A DNA stretch of 64,000 nt from a virus: the IMG/VR virus record IMGVR_UViG_3300032220_000872, positions 1 to 64,000 of that record; one strand, written 5' to 3'. The translations under genes and the position numbers were made by a program. The first letter of the stretch is position 1; each line of letters opens with the position of its first letter. Under the pieces are notes generated by a model. It had not been told where the DNA came from. It did no database searches and saw only the letters and a list, made by a program, of their open reading frames with translations. Positions 1 through 5,683 of the stretch are shown here, in pieces.

Positions 1-305
1 AGATACTGTCTCAGGATGGTCATTTCTGAGTTGGTGGCTTTCTGTTTGAAATTCAGTTTAAAATTAGTGTCGTTTTGTTTGTTCAATTGCGAACAAAATT
101 CAGCCAGTATGTCCAAAGCAGCATTCACTTCAGAATCCATGTCCATGGTGTTGTATTGACCATATCTCTCCACTCTGTTGGGAGATCCTGAATACACATC
201 AGGCAGATAGGAACTGTAGTTGGTCTTGGCTGGTCCTGCCAAACGTCCTGTGCGAGTGTAGATCTCGTTGTCACTTACCTGATTAAAATATCTTTTCCAG
301 CTCAT
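1..305 (-). CDS. 20: Portal vertex protein gp20, N-terminal part (runs off the window)
   Basis: The first 101 codons are present, from the ATG at 305-303; the rest lies to the left of the window. The N-terminus begins MSWKRYFNQVSDNEIYTRTG and contains RVERYGQYNTMDMDSEV followed by an AALDILAEF helix. This matches the segment of T4-like portal proteins just before the clip/stem, where a D-x-D-x-E-V/I-x-x-A-L-D-I pattern is typical. The portal forms the dodecameric ring through which DNA enters the head and to which the neck binds. The start overlaps the stop of the upstream tape-measure gene by one base (TAATG), which implies translational coupling. No ribosome binding site of its own is needed. 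The call rests on a short fragment. Confidence 0.72.
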   Translation of the reverse strand, partial: MSWKRYFNQVSDNEIYTRTGRLAGPAKTNYSSYLPDVYSGSPNRVERYGQYNTMDMDSEVNAALDILAEFCSQLNKQNDTNFKLNFKQKATNSEMTILRQY

Positions 306-2470
306 TATGTTAATTCTTCTGTGTTTTCAGCAGTTCGTTTTTGATATCTTTTGCCTGTTTGTAATTCATCTAACACTGCTCTCATAGTCATATTTAACTC
401 GTCCAGCTTGTCACTAGAACTTTTGCCAGAAGCACTGATGCTTTTTGTCATGTTGTTGTTTAATCCTGCAAAAGATTCGCTCAATCCGTTCAATGCTGTA
501 GTATAGCTGTCTATTTTGTCTTTGTCAAGAGAATCCAGTGTGGCATTGATATTTTTGGCTAATGATTCACCGCCACCACCAAACAGCTTGCCAAAACCAG
601 CAGCAATGCCGCTCACACCAAAATTGGCCATGGCGCCACTTAGGGCCATTGCTCCTGATGCAACACTTTTCAAATTCTGCCCGTCGATGGAGTTAAATTT
701 TTGCATGTCATCGGCAAATTTGCCAAATGCTCCACCCATTAACCATGCTGCTCCTGCTATGCCTGCTCCTATTAATGCAATGGCTGTGCCCAATCCTGCT
801 GCTCCTAATAACACCGCGGGATTGGCAAATGCTGTCAATCCTGATGCAAATCCTTTTAAACCAGCACCCAATCCTCCACCAGATTTACCGATGCCTTCCA
901 ATACTTTACTGCCACCACCACCACCGCCTGTTGTTGTGCCACCACCACCTGTGAAAAAATTCTTAACTCCTCCTACCATGCCGCGTCCCACTGAAATCGC
1001 TTTCAAAGCCACTCCTGCTGCTACGGCTGCTCCTGCTAACCCAATCAGCACTTTGCCAACACCTTCTGACTTGCTGATCATATTAGCTAAAGCACCAACC
1101 ACGCTGGTCAAATATGAAGCAACTGCTGTCACTCCTTCTAGGAATGGTGCAAACAAGGCAATTAAACTGTTGGTGAGTTTGGTCATTTGACTGCTGAAGT
1201 CTGCCACTGACTTGCTGCCAGTTTGAGATGCTTGCATTTGAGCTTTTTCTGCTTCAGCTCTGGCATCAGCAAATTTTCCAAATTGAGCTAACTCTGCTCC
1301 CACAGTGAGAATTTCATTGCCCATGTAACCTATCAAGGCATTGTTGGCTCCCATGGCTGCTCCTTGCTCCTTGGCTCGGATGGCTGCTCTTTGTAATGCT
1401 TGAGAAAATTCTTCTTGAGAGACAGAACCATCTCGTAATCCTCTGGCCATGTTGCCTAGATTGGAATCCACCAACAGCAAACCTTTGGCAGTGTCGCTGA
1501 TAGGAGCACCACCGGTAATCACCAATTCCTTCACAGCATCTGCAATTTGTGGGCTGGTCTTGTTGATACTGGCCAACATGCCTCCCAGTTGAGCTTGTAG
1601 CTCTGCAGGCATGCTCATCATCAAACTTCTTAAATTTCTATCTTTCTGTTGAGCTTTCAATGCTTCTGATGCTTCTTTGCGACTCATGCCAGTCACACGA
1701 GCCAATAGATCCAATTCTTGAATATAATTTTTTGTGCCTTCCACCAAGTCTTCATTGCTCATCTCTTGAGCTCTGCCTAATCCTGTTTGTATTTCAAGAT
1801 AGTCAGTCATCAGATCGTTGGTTTCGCTCATGCTCAAACCCAATCTGCTGAATGTGGGTTGTAAATCTCTTTGGATCACTCGACTCATGCTTTGGAATCT
1901 TCTCACACCTGCTATGGTGCTGCCACCCAACAGTGCAAATGTGCCTGCATTGGATTCCACTTGACCTTTGAATTCTTCCAGACTCAATCCTGCATCGATA
2001 GCAGCATATCTGGACGCAAATATACTGTCGCCAAAGTCAGCACCCACCATGCTGAGCTGTCTGAATCGCACAATCTGTAAATCCAGTTCATCCACCAATC
2101 TCTGTAAACCTTGAGCCAACAGTGCATATCCAAAACCCATCTGACTGATATAACCTGTGAGACTGGAAGTGAAATCACCAAACTTGTCTGTGCCTTTGAT
2201 GATGTTGACGCTGAAATCTTGAATGGCTTCTCTGGCTGCGTTGTGTTTGACTTTGAAGTCGTTGAATGCTTTGGTGGCACCTTTGGTTTCTTTGGTGAGT
2301 TCGCCGAGAGTTTTGGGTGCTTGTTTGCCCAAATTTTGAGCAGCAGCTCCTGCAGCAGTGCCAGCTCCACCCAGTGCTTTCACCAGCTGTTGCAGTGTGG
2401 CTTCCGTGGCAGCACCTTTCAGTATAGCACCATCCAGTTCACCGCCGCCTTCTATGCGCACTTCTGCCAT
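305..2470 (-). CDS. Probable tail tape measure protein
   Basis: 721 residues. The N-terminal third is helical and Ala/Gln-rich. Residues about 440-520 and 545-585 are strongly hydrophobic Ala/Gly/Val/Leu stretches of the kind seen in tape measure proteins, separated by a Gly-Thr hinge with runs of glycine near residue 510-525. The C-terminus is a charged helix. At about 1.5 angstrom per residue the protein would span roughly 108 nm, close to a T4-type tail. It lies next to the portal gene and divergent from a tail-assembly gene with a frameshift, which fits the usual neighbourhood of tape measures. No clear Shine-Dalgarno site precedes the ATG. A TATAAATA box on this strand (2548-2541) would drive it with a leader of about 65 nt. 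T4 gp29 is the functional counterpart, but I see no direct similarity to it. Confidence 0.6.
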   Translation of the reverse strand: MAEVRIEGGGELDGAILKGAATEATLQQLVKALGGAGTAAGAAAQNLGKQAPKTLGELTKETKGATKAFNDFKVKHNAAREAIQDFSVNIIKGTDKFGDFTSSLTGYISQMGFGYALLAQGLQRLVDELDLQIVRFRQLSMVGADFGDSIFASRYAAIDAGLSLEEFKGQVESNAGTFALLGGSTIAGVRRFQSMSRVIQRDLQPTFSRLGLSMSETNDLMTDYLEIQTGLGRAQEMSNEDLVEGTKNYIQELDLLARVTGMSRKEASEALKAQQKDRNLRSLMMSMPAELQAQLGGMLASINKTSPQIADAVKELVITGGAPISDTAKGLLLVDSNLGNMARGLRDGSVSQEEFSQALQRAAIRAKEQGAAMGANNALIGYMGNEILTVGAELAQFGKFADARAEAEKAQMQASQTGSKSVADFSSQMTKLTNSLIALFAPFLEGVTAVASYLTSVVGALANMISKSEGVGKVLIGLAGAAVAAGVALKAISVGRGMVGGVKNFFTGGGGTTTGGGGGGSKVLEGIGKSGGGLGAGLKGFASGLTAFANPAVLLGAAGLGTAIALIGAGIAGAAWLMGGAFGKFADDMQKFNSIDGQNLKSVASGAMALSGAMANFGVSGIAAGFGKLFGGGGESLAKNINATLDSLDKDKIDSYTTALNGLSESFAGLNNNMTKSISASGKSSSDKLDELNMTMRAVLDELQTGKRYQKRTAENTEELT

Positions 2471-2496
2471 TAATTAAATACCCAGTTAATTCCGAC

Positions 2497-2504
2497 TATA
2501 AATA
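2497..2504 (+). promoter_or_regulatory. Late promoter box TATAAATA for the gp26-like gene
   Basis: This is an exact match to the T4 late -10 box. Transcription would start near 2510, 50 nt before the chosen ATG at 2560. It faces right, crossing the leftward promoter at 2541-2548. Confidence 0.75.
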
Positions 2505-2521
2505 TACACACATTATACAAG

Positions 2522-2540
2522 AGTGTGTGAATCACACACT
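2522..2540. repeat. 19-bp perfect palindrome between two late promoters
   Basis: AGTGTGTGA-A-TCACACACT is a perfect inverted repeat with a single central base. It lies exactly between the rightward late box (2497-2504) and the leftward one (2541-2548), within the expected 5' leaders of both transcripts. It could be an operator or a short RNA hairpin; the sequence does not decide which. Confidence 0.6.
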
Positions 2541-2548
2541 TATTTATA
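2541..2548 (-). promoter_or_regulatory. Late promoter box TATAAATA for the tape measure and portal genes
   Basis: The plus strand reads TATTTATA, so the minus strand carries an exact TATAAATA. The expected start is near 2535. The leader to the tape measure ATG (2470) would be about 65 nt and would be antisense to the start of the rightward transcript. Confidence 0.72.
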
Positions 2549-2559
2549 CGGAGGTAATA

Positions 2560-3426
2560 ATGCCAGAAAATCAAGTCAAACAGGGTGCAAATCCTTTACA
2601 GAAGTATTTTAGACAGCCCAAGAATTATGTGCGATTGCCCAGCAGAGGCAAATATTACCCCGCGGGCGCTTTGGATTTACCAGTCACAGGAGAACTGCCT
2701 GTGTATGCCATGACAGCCAAGGACGAATTGACTTTTAAAACTCCAGATGCACTGATGAATGGTCAGGCCACAGTGGATGTGATACAAAGCTGTGTGCCCA
2801 ATATCAAAAATGCTTGGCTCATGCCCAGCATAGACTTGGATGCTGTGCTGATTGCCATTCGTGTTGCCACCTACGGTGAAAGCATGGATGTCAGCATCAC
2901 TGTGCCCAATACCACCATCAAGCGAGACTACAGCATGGATCTGCGCAGAGCATTGGATGATCTGATGTTGGGAAAATTTTCGGACTCGTTGATGATTGGC
3001 TCAATGAAAGTGAACATACGCCCAATCAATTACAAAGAATTCACTGACGGTGCTGTGAAAACATTTGAAGAACAAAGAATTTACAATGTGGTCAACGACA
3101 ACAAGATTGATGATCAAACCAAACTGGACATGTTTCATCAGAGTTTTAGAAAGCTCACTGACATCACAATCAGCATGGTGAGCAACAGCGTGGTCAGCAT
3201 CGAAGTGGATGGGGAAACAGTGACTGATTCCAATCACATCCGAGAATTCATTGCCAATGCAGACAAAAATTTCTATTCCGCAGTGATGGAACACGTGACC
3301 AAACAGCGTGAATCTTTCAGCATCAAACCCATTAGAGTCACCAGCACACCCGACGACATCAAAGCGGGTGCACCTGCCACTTTTGAAGTGCCTGTGACAT
3401 TTGATCAATCAAATTTTTTCGCATAA
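2560..3426 (+). CDS. 26: Baseplate hub / tail assembly chaperone, gp26-like (pre-frameshift product)
   Basis: 288 residues from ATG 2560. An in-frame ATG exists at 2527, but 2560 has a strong GGAGGT site five bases upstream and the product then begins MPENQVKQGANPLQKYFRQP, like gp26 homologues of marine T4-like phages. Near the N-terminus is the family signature R-L-P-S-R-G-K-Y-Y-P. In T4, gp26 is needed for baseplate hub assembly, probably as a chaperone. The position opposite the tape measure gene and the slippery site at its 3' end recall the lambda gpG/gpGT tail chaperone pair. The stop comes two codons after the slippery heptamer, so most ribosomes would make this shorter form. Confidence 0.68.
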   Translation: MPENQVKQGANPLQKYFRQPKNYVRLPSRGKYYPAGALDLPVTGELPVYAMTAKDELTFKTPDALMNGQATVDVIQSCVPNIKNAWLMPSIDLDAVLIAIRVATYGESMDVSITVPNTTIKRDYSMDLRRALDDLMLGKFSDSLMIGSMKVNIRPINYKEFTDGAVKTFEEQRIYNVVNDNKIDDQTKLDMFHQSFRKLTDITISMVSNSVVSIEVDGETVTDSNHIREFIANADKNFYSAVMEHVTKQRESFSIKPIRVTSTPDDIKAGAPATFEVPVTFDQSNFFA

Positions 3427-3650
3427 AAATCTTACCTCGCTCTCTGCCGGATATTCTGAAAGAAGTCCGGGACATGGAGGGTGAAACCAAAAATTTCAAG
3501 ATGGATCTGTTCAAAATGTGCTGGTACATGCGCGGCAGCATGACAGTGGAAGAGGCATTCATCACCACAGCGGAAGATCGTGAGATCATCAGTCGTATCA
3601 TCAAAGAAAACCTGGAAACTGCCAAAAAAACTGGTTTGCCATTCTTTTAA
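3405..3650 (+). CDS. 51: gp51-like hub assembly ORF, probably reached by -1 frameshift from the gp26-like gene
   Basis: The -1 frame relative to the gp26-like gene opens after a TGA at 3402-3404 and stays open to TAA at 3648-3650. From the slip point it reads RIKILPRSLPDILKEV, then an acidic segment, then KMCWYMRGSMTVEEAF and a C-terminus ending NLETAKKTGLPFF. That C-terminus resembles the small gp51-type baseplate hub assembly proteins of cyanophages. The only ATG candidates are internal (3474 first) and lack a good ribosome binding site, while protein-like sequence extends upstream of them. The likely product is a 363-residue fusion: 287 residues of the upstream protein plus 76 residues. 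The alternative is a 58-residue protein started at 3474. Confidence 0.62.
   Translation, partial: SIKFFRIKILPRSLPDILKEVRDMEGETKNFKMDLFKMCWYMRGSMTVEEAFITTAEDREIISRIIKENLETAKKTGLPFF
3414..3420 (+). promoter_or_regulatory. Programmed -1 ribosomal frameshift site U UUU UUC
   Basis: In the upstream frame the codons are AAT TTT TTC GCA TAA, so the heptamer is T TTT TTC with the correct X XXY YYZ phasing. It lies inside the 22-nt window in which both frames are open (3405-3426). A hairpin CCGGA...TCCGG (3447-3451 with 3466-3470, inner TTCT/AGAA) follows, but it begins 26 nt downstream, farther than usual stimulators. I saw no upstream Shine-Dalgarno-like stimulator. Confidence 0.65.
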
Positions 3651-3705
3651 TCGCCCAGCACGGCATCTAAAACCAAATAATATATTTTAATCACCACACT
3701 GTGAC

Positions 3706-3713
3706 ATTAAATA
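3706..3713 (+). promoter_or_regulatory. Possible late promoter box ATTAAATA
   Basis: A degenerate late box eight bases before the ATG at 3722. The same spacing and lack of a Shine-Dalgarno site are seen before the structural gene at 39291. Weak on its own. Confidence 0.35.
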
Positions 3714-3721
3714 ATCTTACG

Positions 3722-4297
3722 ATGAGAGTGTTTACACAGTCAAACGTGAATCACACCATACCGGACGGGGACATTTGGTTGCCCTGTATCACCACTGAAT
3801 CTGTGGCACATGATCCTGCTGTGGCTCAGCCACTGCTGATCACACACATCGCTGCCATACAACACTATCAACATTCACTCACAGAATTATTGAATCAACC
3901 CATACAATGTGTGGGACGTCACACAGCAGAACGCCTGCGTGACTGTGGATTCCGTCACATACGCTGCAGACTGAGAGCTGCGGATGTGATGATCAGTGGC
4001 CACACCACGTGGTTGCGTGGCTGCCACTACGCCCGAAATTTTTCACTGTATCCAGAAGTCACTGAGATTCAAACCTATCGCAGCACACTGAATCTGCACA
4101 ACATTGAAAAATTATTGCGGGAGAATCCTCACAGCATCCATGTGTACAGTGCTGCTGTGTTGCAAGCATTGGAAACTCGTGCATGGCCTCACACTGAGTT
4201 GTACACAGTGCCATCGGCACCTGCCGCCGAAAATTTATGGCGCACTGTGCATGAGTTTGATCCTAGCGATGCCCACAATCAACTGATCACACACTGA
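3722..4297 (+). CDS. HemD-like protein (uroporphyrinogen-III synthase fold), unknown role
   Basis: 191 residues from ATG 3722; a GTG at 3701 would add seven. The layout recalls uroporphyrinogen-III synthase: an early strand, then PLLITHIAAIQHY where HemD has its TS-x-x-A helix. Next come QCVGRHTAERLRDCGF (HemD: x-V-G-x-x-T-A-x-x-L-x-x-x-G-F), a TWLRGCHYARNF strand-turn in the place of the L-R-G loop, VTEIQTYRS, and a final domain with IHVYSAAVLQALE. HemD closes hydroxymethylbilane to uroporphyrinogen III in tetrapyrrole synthesis. No other haem gene is nearby, and the gene sits between tail-assembly genes and tiny ORFs, so the fold may be borrowed for another task. The resemblance is by eye only. 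Confidence 0.42.
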   Translation: MRVFTQSNVNHTIPDGDIWLPCITTESVAHDPAVAQPLLITHIAAIQHYQHSLTELLNQPIQCVGRHTAERLRDCGFRHIRCRLRAADVMISGHTTWLRGCHYARNFSLYPEVTEIQTYRSTLNLHNIEKLLRENPHSIHVYSAAVLQALETRAWPHTELYTVPSAPAAENLWRTVHEFDPSDAHNQLITH

Positions 4298-4307
4298 AAG
4301 CACTGAT

Positions 4308-4376
4308 ATGGAAATAATTTTGGGAATTTTTGTGATTGCGATGGCTGCTTACATAATATTCAGAAACGAAGATTAA
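4308..4376 (+). CDS. 22-residue membrane micro-protein
   Basis: ATG 4308 to TAA 4374-4376 encodes MEIILGIFVIAMAAYIIFRNED. This is a single hydrophobic segment of about 17 residues followed by a short charged tail (RNED), typical of tiny phage membrane proteins. It begins ten bases after the stop of the HemD-like gene. The ribosome binding site is poor (GAAAGCACTGAT upstream). The function is unknown. Confidence 0.45.
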   Translation: MEIILGIFVIAMAAYIIFRNED

Positions 4377-4394
4377 CCCACAGAGGACAACACC

Positions 4395-4514
4395 ATGATA
4401 GAACATATACTGACCATATCTACCTTGTTGCTGATCATAGCAGTGGCCTTGCATATTGTGGACTCCGACACTGATAAAACCACAAACAGAAAAGATCAAT
4501 CTCGTATCAAGTAG
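4395..4514 (+). CDS. 39-residue single-pass membrane protein
   Basis: ATG 4395 is preceded by AGAGGA with 7 nt spacing, a good ribosome binding site. The product starts with MIEHILTISTLLLIIAVALH, one transmembrane helix, followed by a hydrophilic, lysine/arginine-containing tail of about 18 residues ending in SRIK. It would sit in the host inner membrane with the tail on one side. It lies 18 nt after the 22-residue ORF, so the two may act together, for example in lysis control; that is inference. A 9-bp hairpin starts right at the stop codon. Confidence 0.55.
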   Translation: MIEHILTISTLLLIIAVALHIVDSDTDKTTNRKDQSRIK

Positions 4515-4534
4515 TGGACGAACCCGTTCGTCCA
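4515..4534 (+). terminator. Hairpin directly after the 39-residue gene
   Basis: TGGACGAAC-CC-GTTCGTCCA is a perfect 9-bp inverted repeat that begins one base after the stop codon at 4512-4514. There is no T-tract on either side, so it is not a classic intrinsic terminator. It could protect a 3' end or end convergent transcription in another way. Confidence 0.4.
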
Positions 4535-4590
4535 AGTGATCGCTGCGCTCTCACTGTTTGAATCAATCAAGTTGCGAAGCAACTGCTCGC

Positions 4591-4722
4591 TCATACAGAT
4601 AGTGGATCCATACTTCTCCCAGAATCGGGAGAAGTGGTGACGTCATACGAGATGAGCACGCCATCTTGAACAGCCATTTCACTGCGGGGCGGTAGCCCTA
4701 TACCCCTCTTGGCTGACTTCAT
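4591..4722 (-). CDS. Possible 43-residue micro-protein
   Basis: ATG at 4722 to TGA at 4593-4591. The peptide begins MKSAKRGIGLPPRSEMAVQD and ends SMDPLSV. It is balanced in composition and not obviously a shadow, since no gene lies on the other strand. There is no convincing ribosome binding site and I recognise no family. Two hairpins of the surrounding region fall inside it, which argues equally for an RNA. Confidence 0.25.
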   Translation of the reverse strand: MKSAKRGIGLPPRSEMAVQDGVLISYDVTTSPDSGRSMDPLSV

Positions 4723-4874
4723 TGCTACGGAACACGGGATCAGCGGTTCAAGCCACTGATCTGTGTGGGTGTTGTGTCTTTTTCACAGAGCACCATCCTT
4801 TTTGCCTCCAGTGCAACTCAGGATTCACTTTCCCTTGCGGGCGCATTTCCTGGATCTCACGATCACCATTGTTG

Positions 4875-5309
4875 CTATGATTTTGCCTTGAGCCTTTTTA
4901 ATTCTTCTCTCAGTAAATTGCTGCCGCCTATGCGTACATTGATGATGCCATTGTAGTATTCATCTGATTCCAACACTCCACGTTCAAACTGTTCCAAAGC
5001 CTCCAAATAGCCCATCACGCCTCGGCTGCGACAAATGTACAGTATTTCTCGGGTGAATTGATCCTGGCCCAAACGCTGCACATCCATCATCAACACATCG
5101 TTGCTGCCCCAATAGTCTCTCCAGTCACTCTCCACCAGACTGCGACGTCTGTTGGTGCGACCTTTCAAAGGTGGACGTGATTTTTTGAACTGTGCCAATT
5201 TTTTGCCCACGTACTTGCGACCTGTTTGAAGATTGGTGATGAGATACACAAATCCCACTGTGCCTTCCGGCAGAGAATCTATGGCTTGACCTTGATACAT
5301 CCATGGCAT
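4875..5309 (-). CDS. GIY-YIG-like nuclease domain protein
   Basis: 144 residues. The N-terminal half has GFVYLITNLQTGRKYVGKK (residues 19-37), which fits the GIY-YIG core (x-V-Y-x-I-x-N-x-x-x-G-x-x-Y-V-G-x). A central SDWRDYWGSN follows, then an EYYNGIINVRIGG segment near the C-terminus supplying the conserved asparagine. GIY-YIG domains cut DNA and occur in homing and repair nucleases. Similar short proteins are common in T4-like marine phages beside recombination genes, so a cellular-type nuclease is as likely as a homing enzyme. The start is uncertain: MPWMYQGQ offers ATGs at 5309 and 5300, neither with a clear Shine-Dalgarno site. It is the last gene of the early minus-strand set. Confidence 0.55.
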   Translation of the reverse strand: MPWMYQGQAIDSLPEGTVGFVYLITNLQTGRKYVGKKLAQFKKSRPPLKGRTNRRRSLVESDWRDYWGSNDVLMMDVQRLGQDQFTREILYICRSRGVMGYLEALEQFERGVLESDEYYNGIINVRIGGSNLLREELKRLKAKS

Positions 5310-5474
5310 GCAGCTACTTACATGAGTGAGATTTCATTAGGCAGAGTCTTGGATCTTTGTGATATTTTGGTAGTGAATGAAATATTTTGGTAGTGTGAGA
5401 AGTCAAAAAATTTTTTGTGCCGCAGCTTTGTACTTCGTACAAACTGTAGCGTCTGCCGCAGCGGCTGCGCCGTG
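5310..5474. other. Intergenic region with paired repeats and hairpins upstream of the GIY-YIG-like gene
   Basis: 165 bases. Two direct copies of ATATTTTGGTAGTG lie at 5362-5375 and 5382-5395 (20-bp period, two helical turns). A hairpin TTTGTAC-TTC-GTACAAA is at 5427-5443, and TGCCGCAGC occurs twice (5418-5426, 5454-5462), able to pair with GCTGCG at 5464-5469. On the minus strand a weak TTGACT-N16-TATTTC overlaps the repeats. It looks like a regulated promoter with operator-like sites, but no consensus is strong. Confidence 0.45.
5362..5395. repeat. Two 14-bp direct repeats, 20 bp apart
   Basis: ATATTTTGGTAGTG at 5362-5375 and again at 5382-5395. The spacing puts both on the same face of the helix, as expected for a dimeric repressor or activator. 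They lie 50-90 bases upstream of the GIY-YIG-like gene start on the minus strand. Confidence 0.6.
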
Positions 5475-5675
5475 CTACTGGCTGCGATTCTTCTCTTTGT
5501 GCTGTTTGTATTCGCGAGCAATCTCCGCTCGGCGTGTGCGACTGAGTTTGCGTATCTCACTCAGCCATTTGCGTGAATGTATTTTGCTTTGACGACTGGG
5601 TCTTTTGGCAAACTTTTCATTGTATTTGAAATAGTTCATGTAGGCTTTGGTCAACTGATCATGTGTGTCATCCAT
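5475..5675 (-). CDS. Small basic conserved phage protein
   Basis: 66 residues. AGGAG stands five bases before the ATG at 5675. The protein is helical and lysine/arginine-rich in its C-terminal half (SRKWLSEIRKLSRTRRAEI). It resembles a family of small T4-like phage proteins with an N-terminal A-Y-x-x-Y-x-x-x-x-E-K-F motif and a K-A-L-x-E-I-x-K-L-x-x-x-R-R-x-E-I tail, sometimes described as histone H1-like. A nucleic-acid-binding role is plausible but unproven. It lies 8 bases downstream of gp46 in the same operon. Confidence 0.5.
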   Translation of the reverse strand: MDDTHDQLTKAYMNYFKYNEKFAKRPSRQSKIHSRKWLSEIRKLSRTRRAEIAREYKQHKEKNRSQ

Positions 5676-5683
5676 AAATGCTC

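Larger units (their letters stand above)
4515..4874. other. Hairpin-rich convergence zone without recognised genes
   Basis: Plus-strand and minus-strand operons converge on these 360 bases. They hold several strong hairpins: 4515-4534 (9 bp), 4570-4584 (6 bp, GAA loop), 4612-4635 (9 bp, ACTTCTCCC with GGGAGAAGT) and 4738-4761 (8 bp with one mismatch). GG-C-GGTA/TACC-CC pairing also occurs around 4685-4705. The region looks richer in G and C than its neighbours. On the minus strand there are three micro-ORFs (4825-4869, 14 aa; 4740-4796, 18 aa with GGAGG nine bases upstream; 4591-4722, 43 aa). Whether it encodes structured RNA, micro-proteins or a transcription stop cannot be settled from sequence. 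Confidence 0.5.

Noticed and set aside
516-1190. Open frame of 224 codons on the plus strand, opposite the tape measure gene
   Set aside because: Proline/alanine-rich antisense reading of Gly/Ala-rich codons; no ribosome binding site, and the minus-strand gene is clearly coding.
3651-3721. Intrinsic terminator after the frameshift gene
   Set aside because: No stem followed by a T-tract; only AT-rich sequence was found.
4738-4761. T-arm-like GGTTCAAGCC, possible tRNA
   Set aside because: No 7-bp acceptor stem, D-arm or anticodon arm can be built around it; the stem is better explained as a GATCAG/CTGATC hairpin.
4515-5309. Group I intron with a GIY-YIG homing endonuclease
   Set aside because: The nuclease-like gene is on the opposite strand from any split plus-strand gene, no split exon was seen, and no P7/P3 core sequence was recognised.
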